Source of the DNA: Acidimicrobiia bacterium
GTDB lineage: Bacteria > Actinomycetota > Acidimicrobiia > Spongiisociales > UBA5794
DNA length: 9,937 nt
Reading direction: 5' to 3'
Assembly: GCA_030598905.1 (NCBI GenBank)
Contig: JAUVPA010000040.1
Span: forward strand, 1 to 9,937
Part shown: in pieces, positions 4,682 through 9,937 of the stretch
Numbering within the stretch: the stretch's first letter is position 1
Layout of the letters: the number at the start of each line of letters is the position of its first letter
Position numbers and translations under genes: made by a program
Notes under the pieces: model-generated
What the model was told of the DNA's origin: nothing
Databases searched by the model: none
Seen by the model: only the letters and a program-made list of their open reading frames with translations

Positions 4682-6840
4682 TGCCCGGCATGGAATTGAC
4701 ACACTTCCAGTTCGACGTCACTGACGGCCTCGCCGTCGTTGCGATGGACAAGGCCGGCGAGCCGGTCAACACGATTGGCCCGGCAATCTTCGTTGATTTC
4801 GCCACGATCCTCGACCGCTTGGAATCGGACGACGACATTCATGCCGTCGTCTGGACGTCGGCCAAGAAGGACTTCCTCGTCGGCGCCGACATCGGCTGGT
4901 TCGCGTCGCTCACCGATCCCGGCGAAACCGAGGATATGGTGGCGGAGGCACGACACCTCCTCGACCGGCTCGAGAACCTGCATCTCGAACACGGCAAGCC
5001 CGTAGTCGCCGCCATCGACGGGGCATGCCTCGGCGGTGGCCTGGAAATGGCAATGCTCGCCTCGATGCGGATTGCCACGAACTCCAAGCGCACCCAACTC
5101 GGCCAGCCGGAGACACGCCTGGGTGTCCTCCCTGCCGGCGGAGCGACCCAACGCTTGCCGGGACTCGTCGGCATTGCCGCCGCTCTCGACCTGATCCTGA
5201 CCGGAAGGCCGGCGCGGCCTCGAAGGGCGCTCAAGATCGGACTCGTTGCAGAGGTCGTGCCCAAAGAGGTGCTCCTGGATGTGGCCAAGAAACGAGCTAC
5301 AGAAGCGATCGGTGCGCCTCTGAGTGGATCAGCATCGGTGAAGGAGTTCCTGGCGCCGTCGCACCTCCAATCCCTTGCCCTCGAACAGAACCCCATGGGC
5401 CGCAGAGTGCTCTTCAAGAAGGCAGAAGAGAAGATGCTCGCCGAGACCAAAGGCAACTACCCGGCCCAGGAACGTGCCCTCGAAGCCATCAGAATCGGTG
5501 TCGAGGAGGGTCGCGAGGCCGGTTTCGCCGCCGAAGCGCGGTTTTTCGCCGAACTCGTCATCACCCCGGAGTCGAAAGCACTGCAGTCGATCTTCTTCGC
5601 GACTCAGATGATGAAACACTTCACCGGTACGGCAGCACCTCCCCGCCATGTGTCCAAGGTGGGCATCTTGGGCGGCGGCCTCATGGGCGCCGGAATCGCG
5701 ACGACGAGCACCCTCCAAGCCGGATCCACCGTCCGCCTGAAAGAAGTGGACGAAGCCGGTGTTCGCCGTGGCCTCGCTCATGTCGAACGTCAGGTCACTG
5801 GTCGTGTCAAGCGGCGTCGCTTGCGTCCGTTCGAAGGCGAGCAGGCAACCAACCGAGTCACCGGAACAACGGACTGGTCCGGCTTTGGGAACGTGGATCT
5901 GGTCATCGAGGCCGTGTTCGAGGACCTCGAACTGAAGCAGTCCCTGCTTCAAGAGGTCGAAGGTGTGACCGGGCCGTACGTTGTTTTTGCCTCGAACACG
6001 TCGTCCATCCCGATCGCCGATATCGCCCGGGCCTCGTCACGACCCGAGACGGTCCTCGGCATGCACTACTTCTCTCCCGTCGAGAAGATGCCCCTGCTCG
6101 AGGTGATCAAGACCGACGACACGGCCGACTGGGCCATCTCGACTGCCGTTGCCTACGGCAAGTCACAAGGCAAGACCGTCATCGTCGTCAACGACGGGAC
6201 CGGTTTCTACACCACGCGCATCGTTTGGCCGTACGGAAATGAAGCGATGTTCCTGCTAGGCGACGGCGCATCCGTCGAAGCGGTCGATGGAGCCATGGAG
6301 GAATGGGGTTTCTCCGTCGGGCCGATACGCCTGGGGGATGAGGTCGGGCTCGACGTGGGCGCCAAGATCGCCAAGGTCATGGTCGACGCCTTCGGCGTCC
6401 GCATGGAGGGCCCGCAATGGCGTCAGCAGCTCGCCGAAGACAACCGGCTCGGACGCAAGAACCGCCGCGGCTTTTACAACTACGACGACAAAGGCAAACG
6501 TGGTGGAGTCGATGACACCGTCTATAGCGCAGTGGGGCTCGGCCCACGGCAGGAGATTCCGAAGGCCGAGATTCAGGAGCGGATCGCTCTGGCAATGGTG
6601 AACGAAGCAGCCTTCTGCCTCCAGGAGGGAATCATCACCTCAGCGATGGACGGGGACATCGCTGCCGTCATGGGTCTCGGCTTCCCGCCCTTCCGAGGAG
6701 GACCCTTCTGGTGGGTCGACCAGGTCGGTGCCGGCACCGTGGTCGAGAAGCTCGGCTCCCTCGCCGCAAGGCACGGCGAGCGCTTCGCCGCGGCCGACAT
6801 CCTGCGTGACCACGCCCAGAGCGGCGCCAACTTCCGCTGA
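4681..6840 (+). CDS. fadJ: Fatty-acid oxidation multifunctional protein, FadJ type (enoyl-CoA hydratase / 3-hydroxyacyl-CoA dehydrogenase)
   Basis: Performs hydration of 2-enoyl-CoA and NAD-dependent oxidation of 3-hydroxyacyl-CoA, handing the product to FadI. The 719 residues are close to E. coli FadJ (714). The crotonase domain (about 5-190) has the FLVGADIGWF oxyanion region and both catalytic glutamates, E122 (GGGLEMA) and E144 (QPETRLG). A helical linker follows. The NAD-binding Rossmann motif is GGGLMGAGIA (331-340), N439 lies in SNTSS, and the catalytic histidine is H462 in GMHYFSPVEKMPLLEVI. Two C-terminal dehydrogenase repeats extend from about 500 to 719 (DGTGFYTTRI; GFPPFRGGP near 667-675). 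ATG 4681 overlaps the fadI stop by one base (TGATG) and has no Shine-Dalgarno, so it probably relies on coupling; ATG 4690 is an alternative. All key residues are present. The actinobacterial FadB proteins are close relatives and the name is partly a matter of convention. Confidence 0.94.
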   Translation: MPGMELTHFQFDVTDGLAVVAMDKAGEPVNTIGPAIFVDFATILDRLESDDDIHAVVWTSAKKDFLVGADIGWFASLTDPGETEDMVAEARHLLDRLENLHLEHGKPVVAAIDGACLGGGLEMAMLASMRIATNSKRTQLGQPETRLGVLPAGGATQRLPGLVGIAAALDLILTGRPARPRRALKIGLVAEVVPKEVLLDVAKKRATEAIGAPLSGSASVKEFLAPSHLQSLALEQNPMGRRVLFKKAEEKMLAETKGNYPAQERALEAIRIGVEEGREAGFAAEARFFAELVITPESKALQSIFFATQMMKHFTGTAAPPRHVSKVGILGGGLMGAGIATTSTLQAGSTVRLKEVDEAGVRRGLAHVERQVTGRVKRRRLRPFEGEQATNRVTGTTDWSGFGNVDLVIEAVFEDLELKQSLLQEVEGVTGPYVVFASNTSSIPIADIARASSRPETVLGMHYFSPVEKMPLLEVIKTDDTADWAISTAVAYGKSQGKTVIVVNDGTGFYTTRIVWPYGNEAMFLLGDGASVEAVDGAMEEWGFSVGPIRLGDEVGLDVGAKIAKVMVDAFGVRMEGPQWRQQLAEDNRLGRKNRRGFYNYDDKGKRGGVDDTVYSAVGLGPRQEIPKAEIQERIALAMVNEAAFCLQEGIITSAMDGDIAAVMGLGFPPFRGGPFWWVDQVGAGTVVEKLGSLAARHGERFAAADILRDHAQSGANFR

Positions 6841-6918
6841 CCTGCAGCTGAGAGCCTCATCAAGACTTCGACAGCCATCAACGACGGGATCCGCGCCGCC
6901 ACACCGCTCATCGTCGGT
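6841..6918 (+). other. In-frame coding extension of azlC with no canonical start codon
   Basis: The frame from the fadJ stop to the GTG at 6919 has no stop and encodes 26 residues whose last part (INDGIRAATPLIVG) looks like the normal AzlC N-terminus and first half of its first membrane helix. It contains no ATG, GTG or TTG in frame. The only near-start codons are CTC (6856), ATC (6859) and ATC (6877). A weak GAGAG lies at 6850-6854. This frame is also the frame of fadJ, separated from it only by the TGA at 6838-6840. Confidence 0.6.
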
Positions 6919-7542
6919 GTGATTCCGTTTGGCCTGATCACCGGTGTCACGGCGGCGAACTCCGAGATCGGGACGTTTCTGGCGTGGGCGACTTCGTGGA
7001 TCATCTTCGCCGGAGCGGCTCAGCTGGCAACACTGGACCTGTTCAACGCCGGAGCCGCTTCGGTCGTGATCATCGCCACCGCGCTGACGATCAACGCCCG
7101 GCACTTCATGTACAGCGCGGCACTGGCGCCCGCGTTTCAGGAGTACCCCAGCCGGTGGCGCCTCGCTCTTCCCTACCTCCTCACGGACCAGGCATATGCC
7201 ATCACAATCGGTCCATACGAGGAACACATCGACCCGGTCTATCGCCGCTACTTCTTCTTTGGCGGCGCAGCGAGTTTCTGGGTCATGTGGCAGATCACGA
7301 CGGCGCTCGGTGTGATGTTCGGCGCCATCATTCCGCCGGAGTGGGGTCTCACGTTCGCGGTACCTCTCGTGTTCATTGCTCTACTCATCCCCACGCTCAA
7401 GGACCGACCGGCTGTGCTCGCGGCGGTCGTGGGTGGGAGTGTGGCGGTCATGGCGGCATCGGCTCCGTATCAGTCCGGTCTGATCATCGGGGCGGTCGCC
7501 GGTGTCGTCGCGGGAACTGCAGCGGCCAGGTGGTGGAAGTGA
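6919..7542 (+). CDS. azlC: AzlC family branched-chain amino acid exporter, large subunit
   Basis: Integral inner-membrane protein that with AzlD exports branched-chain amino acids or their analogues. From the GTG used here it has 207 residues. Family features are visible: PFGLITG in helix 1, FAGAAQLATLDLF (30-42), NARHFMYSAAL (59-69), LTDQAYAI (88-95), a FFFGG-initiated helix (112-135), and two or three hydrophobic helices from about 144 to 200. GTG 6919 is only the first canonical start. Homology runs back some 15-20 residues, so the true start is probably non-canonical near 6859, or the sequence carries an error. Its TGA overlaps the azlD GTG by four bases. It lies 78 bases after fadJ on the same strand, suggesting one transcript. 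The substrate of the E. coli relative YgaZ includes valine; specificity here is unproven. Confidence 0.85.
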   Translation: MIPFGLITGVTAANSEIGTFLAWATSWIIFAGAAQLATLDLFNAGAASVVIIATALTINARHFMYSAALAPAFQEYPSRWRLALPYLLTDQAYAITIGPYEEHIDPVYRRYFFFGGAASFWVMWQITTALGVMFGAIIPPEWGLTFAVPLVFIALLIPTLKDRPAVLAAVVGGSVAVMAASAPYQSGLIIGAVAGVVAGTAAARWWK

Positions 7543-7856
7543 ACGCCTTCATCGTCGTCCTCATCATCGGGATCGGCACCTATCTGATTCGGCTCTCCTT
7601 CATCGGGATCCTCGGCAACCGCCCCGTCCCATCCTGGGCAGAAGCACCTCTCCAACACGTCGCCCCCGCAGTGCTTGCCGCGATCGCAGCACCGGCGGTC
7701 CTGCTGACCGACGGGTCCGTCGATCTCTCTCCCGTCACCAACCCCCAGTTCTTCGCCGCCGTCCTGGCTGGGCTGGTGACGTGGCGTCTGAAGAACGTCG
7801 TGTGGGCCATCGTCACCGGCATGGTCGCGTTGTGGGTCCTCCAGTGGCTGTTCTGA
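7539..7856 (+). CDS. azlD: AzlD family branched-chain amino acid exporter, small subunit
   Basis: Small membrane partner of AzlC. The 105 residues contain four hydrophobic segments: about 2-24 (AFIVVLIIGIGTYLIRLSFIG), 41-57, 70-82 and 86-104. TYLIRLSF and the APAVLAAIAAPAVL segment are typical of the family. The GTG start overlaps the azlC stop (GTGA), the usual arrangement for this two-gene transporter and a strong reason for this start. I see no separate Shine-Dalgarno beyond the purine-rich end of azlC (GGTGGAA). Known AzlC/AzlD pairs need both subunits for export. Confidence 0.88.
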   Translation: MNAFIVVLIIGIGTYLIRLSFIGILGNRPVPSWAEAPLQHVAPAVLAAIAAPAVLLTDGSVDLSPVTNPQFFAAVLAGLVTWRLKNVVWAIVTGMVALWVLQWLF

Positions 7857-7866
7857 GGATCACGGC

Positions 7867-8700
7867 GTGAACGAACTGGTGCTCGCCGTCGTCGCCATGG
7901 TGATGATCGGCACTGCCGACTTCTGGGGGGCGCTCGGCAGCCGCGAGGGCAGACCGGTCGCCGTCGCTGCTTGGGGTCAGGCGGTGGGGATTCTCGGTCT
8001 CGTGATCGCCATCCCGCTCGTCGGGGGATCACCGACAACGGCGGACATGGCGTACGGCGCCGCCTCTGGTGTCGCGATCGGGATGGGCCTCATCGCCTTC
8101 TACCTCGGGTTCGCCGCCGCTCCGATCGGTGTCATCGCTCCCGTATCGGCCGTCACGACCGCGGCGACACCTGTGGCCATCGGTCTTCTCAATGGTGAGA
8201 GGCCAAGCGTGTTCGTGATGGTGGGCATCGTTCTCGGCTTCGTGGGTGTGGCGCTCGTGAGCGCGGCGCGGACGGCTGGTGGGGGAGGACGGTGGAAAGG
8301 GGCGCTTTATGGTCTTGCCGCCGGCGTCGGCTTCGGCTTCGGCCTCACCCTTCTCGGCAGCACCGGCGACGGCTCCGGGCTGTGGCCCCTCCTCGCAACT
8401 CGTCTCGCCGCTATGGCCGCCATCGCGATCTTCGCCGCGATCACATCCAGGGCCTACATGCCGGTGCGTTCGTCATACCGGTACATCGTGCTCGCTGGGC
8501 TCTTCGGCGTCGTCGGAATGGCTGCGTTCACGATCGCGATCCAGACGGGCCCACTGACGGCGGTGGGAGCAATCACGGCGTTGTTTCCCGCGGTGACGGT
8601 CGCGCTTGCCGCCATGGTGCTGCGAGAGCATTTGCTGCCGTCGCAGGTCGCAGGCGTGATCCTCACAATTGGGGCCGTCGTCGCCATCACGGTCGGGTGA
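7867..8700 (+). CDS. DMT superfamily transporter with two EamA domains
   Basis: Inner-membrane drug/metabolite transporter of 277 residues with about ten membrane helices arranged as two EamA repeats, roughly 2-133 and 145-275. Each repeat ends with the signature seen at 88-133 (PIGVIAPVSAVTTAATPVAIGLLNGE) and 228-275 (GPLTAVGAITALFPAVTV, then REHLLPSQ). Substrates of this family range from amino acids to nucleosides and cannot be read from sequence. The GTG start has GAGGA seven bases upstream, formed by the end of azlD, and begins ten bases after the azlD stop, so it is very likely in the same operon. Its position next to azlCD makes amino-acid or related metabolite export a reasonable guess, no more. 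Confidence 0.86.
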   Translation: MNELVLAVVAMVMIGTADFWGALGSREGRPVAVAAWGQAVGILGLVIAIPLVGGSPTTADMAYGAASGVAIGMGLIAFYLGFAAAPIGVIAPVSAVTTAATPVAIGLLNGERPSVFVMVGIVLGFVGVALVSAARTAGGGGRWKGALYGLAAGVGFGFGLTLLGSTGDGSGLWPLLATRLAAMAAIAIFAAITSRAYMPVRSSYRYIVLAGLFGVVGMAAFTIAIQTGPLTAVGAITALFPAVTVALAAMVLREHLLPSQVAGVILTIGAVVAITVG

Positions 8701-8716
8701 TCGTGGCGGACGGCGG

Positions 8717-8722
8717 TAGCCT
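8717..8722 (+). promoter_or_regulatory. Candidate -10 hexamer for a leaderless E2 mRNA
   Basis: TAGCCT, the same hexamer as upstream of the ligase, is followed by eight bases (all C except one G) and the ATG at 8731. There is no Shine-Dalgarno between them. The hexamer lies only 17 bp after the transporter stop, so the E2 gene could also be reached by read-through from upstream. No clear -35 is seen. Confidence 0.45.
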
Positions 8723-8730
8723 CCCCCGCC

Positions 8731-9888
8731 ATGGCACACGAGTTTCGTCTTCCCGACATCGGCGAAGGTCTGACCGACGCAGAGATCGTTGCCTGGCACG
8801 TCGGGGTCGGCGACGACATCGCCGCAGAGCAGCTGCTCGTCGACGTGGAGACCGCCAAGGCCGTGGTCGGTATCACCTCGCCATATGCCGGCACGGTGCT
8901 CCACCTCGGCGGTGATGCCGGCGACTCGGTCGACGTCGGCTCCATTCTCGTCGTCATCGGAGAGGCCGGTGAGGACTGGCAGCCGGAAGCCAAAGGTGCC
9001 GCATCACCGCGGGATTCTGAGCAACCGGCACCCCCTGAGACAACCTCCGGCGCGGCGTCCTCTCCTCCTCAGCAAGTCAAGGCCGTGCCGGTCGTCAGGA
9101 AGCTGGCGCGGGACCTCGGAGTCGACCTGGCTGCTCTCACAGGATCGGGTCCCGACGGTGCCATCACCCGCGGCGATGTCGAAGCCGCTACAGCCGGCAG
9201 CAAGGGTTCCGCCGACGAACGGGTCGCGATGTCGCGGCTACGGCGGACAATCGCCGAGAACATGACGCGCTCGTGGCGGGAGATCCCACACGTCACGGTG
9301 CAGGCGGAGGTCGATGCCACTCGCCTCCTCGAGGCCCGGCGCGATCTTGTAGAGGGTCATGGCGCTCCTGTCCCCCTGGAAGCGGTCGTCGCTCGGGCCG
9401 TTCTCCCATTGCTGGCCGAGTTCCCCGAGTTCAACGCAACGATCGACGGTGAAGATCTGATTCTGCGATCCAGCCACGATCTCGGTTTTGCCGTGGACAC
9501 CGAGGATGGCCTCCTCGTTGTTGTCGTGCGCGGAGCCGCCGATCTCGACGCCGCAGGTCTCGGCGACCGCATCGTCGACCTTGCCACCCGGGCCAAGAAA
9601 CGCACCGCGACCACACAAGAGCTCACCGGTCAGACGTTCACGATCTCCAACATCGGTGCCCTCGGCGGCGGACATGGAACGCCGATCATCCCGCTCGGGA
9701 CTACCGCGATCCTGTCGTGCGGCCGAGCCACGGAACAAGCGGTGGTTCGCGACGGTGAGATCGTTGCTGCTCCTGTGATGCCGATCGATCTGTCCTACGA
9801 CCATCGCGTGATCGACGGCGGTCTCGGCCAACGTTTCCTCGCCGCCCTCGTCACCAACCTGGAGAACCCCCCCCCCGTTCTTGCGTAA
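8731..9888 (+). CDS. Dihydrolipoamide acyltransferase (E2) of a 2-oxo-acid dehydrogenase complex, probably branched-chain type
   Basis: Core subunit that moves the acyl group from lipoamide to CoA. Domains in order: one lipoyl domain (about 2-77, PDIGEGL then DVETAKA with the lipoylated lysine at K43), a Pro/Ala/Ser-rich linker (about 84-116), a peripheral-subunit-binding domain (about 117-152, VVRKLARDLGVDL and GPDGAITRGDV), and the catalytic domain (about 163-385) ending in SYDHRVIDGG with H358 and D362. The 385 residues are usual for a single-lipoyl E2. VETAKA followed by SPYAGTV resembles the branched-chain (BkdC) group, but pyruvate-specific forms cannot be excluded. No E1 or E3 gene precedes it; partners could lie beyond the right edge. 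A TANNNT hexamer eight bases before the ATG suggests its own leaderless promoter. The C-terminus ENPPPVLA is encoded by a ten-C run and ends within a large hairpin. Confidence 0.92.
   Translation: MAHEFRLPDIGEGLTDAEIVAWHVGVGDDIAAEQLLVDVETAKAVVGITSPYAGTVLHLGGDAGDSVDVGSILVVIGEAGEDWQPEAKGAASPRDSEQPAPPETTSGAASSPPQQVKAVPVVRKLARDLGVDLAALTGSGPDGAITRGDVEAATAGSKGSADERVAMSRLRRTIAENMTRSWREIPHVTVQAEVDATRLLEARRDLVEGHGAPVPLEAVVARAVLPLLAEFPEFNATIDGEDLILRSSHDLGFAVDTEDGLLVVVVRGAADLDAAGLGDRIVDLATRAKKRTATTQELTGQTFTISNIGALGGGHGTPIIPLGTTAILSCGRATEQAVVRDGEIVAAPVMPIDLSYDHRVIDGGLGQRFLAALVTNLENPPPVLA
9867..9876 (+). repeat. Ten-C homopolymer in the last codons of the E2 gene
   Basis: Ten consecutive C residues encode the last base of N379 and P380-P382. 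Such runs are prone to slippage. A one-base loss or gain would bypass the TAA at 9886-9888, and both other frames stay open to the window edge. The catalytic HRVIDG lies upstream and would be unaffected. Confidence 0.9.
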
Positions 9889-9929
9889 ATGCCCGGCGTA
9901 TAGCGCCCGGTATTTACGCAAGAACGGGG
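9873..9929. terminator. Very large hairpin overlapping the end of the E2 gene
   Basis: An exact 18-bp inverted repeat, CCCCGTTCTTGCGTAAAT (9873-9890) and its complement (9912-9929), encloses a 21-nt interior (9891-9911) that pairs further at seven of eight positions around the loop TATAG. The stem thus has about 25 pairs. The left arm contains the last four codons and the stop of the E2 gene. No T-run follows within the window. It could be a bidirectional terminator, an mRNA-stabilising 3' end, or a dispersed palindromic element into which the gene end has been drawn. Confidence 0.75.
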
Positions 9930-9937
9930 AGCGTTAC

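Noticed and set aside
4696..4701. TTGACA at the start of fadJ as an internal promoter.
   Set aside because: No -10-like hexamer lies 16-18 bp downstream, and coupling to fadI explains expression.
3476..4702. A 408-codon minus-strand open frame opposite fadI.
   Set aside because: It is long only because of codon bias in fadI. No family features, and it covers all thiolase active-site motifs on the other strand.
5025..6242. A 405-codon plus-strand frame inside fadJ.
   Set aside because: It is Arg/Pro-rich low-complexity typical of an off-frame reading; fadJ catalytic residues are all in the main frame.

Overview
The window is high-GC bacterial DNA, dense in genes and with strong G/C at third codon positions. 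A primary-type sigma factor, an LigC-like ATP-dependent ligase, a fadI/fadJ pair, azlCD and several apparently leaderless starts together suggest a member of the Actinomycetota. A deep lineage such as Acidimicrobiia is my guess from general character; no marker gene here proves it. There is no rRNA, tRNA, CRISPR array, insertion sequence or phage gene. I read the window as ordinary chromosome and see no obviously new multi-gene system. The most interesting signals are in regulation and in how gene ends and starts are built.

Layout. (1) Positions 1-824, minus strand: an ATP-dependent DNA ligase whose C-terminus runs off the left edge. It diverges across only 57 bp from (2) 882-1967, plus strand: a metal-dependent amidohydrolase of the imidazolonepropionase/prolidase type. 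Both genes have a TANNNT hexamer 7-8 nt before their ATG and no Shine-Dalgarno, the pattern of leaderless mRNAs. (3) A non-coding stretch of about 320 bp (1968-2287) carries a compact control region with two perfect palindromes. One of them matches the CRP/GlxR consensus TGTGA-N6-TCACA exactly. It precedes (4) 2288-3214, an RpoD-family (SigB-like) sigma factor with an unusual -35 recognition helix. (5) A long imperfect inverted repeat (3225-3295) follows the sigma gene. A TetR-operator-like palindrome then precedes (6) fadI (3374-4681) and (7) fadJ (4681-6840), which share one base and encode the two proteins that finish each turn of fatty-acid beta-oxidation. (8) azlC and azlD (to 7856) and (9) a DMT/EamA transporter (7867-8700) follow closely on the same strand. 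They probably belong to the same transcription unit. azlC shows no canonical start codon where homology says it should begin. (10) A leaderless-looking E2 subunit of a 2-oxo-acid dehydrogenase (8731-9888), most like the branched-chain type, ends in a run of ten C residues inside a very large hairpin (9873-9929).

How the genes may work together. FadI and FadJ take enoyl-CoA to acetyl-CoA. AzlCD exports branched-chain amino acids. The E2, if branched-chain-specific, would feed branched-chain keto acids into acyl-CoA pools. A shared theme of acyl-CoA and branched-chain amino-acid catabolism is plausible but is inferred from proximity. The ligase, the amidohydrolase and the sigma factor look like unrelated neighbours.
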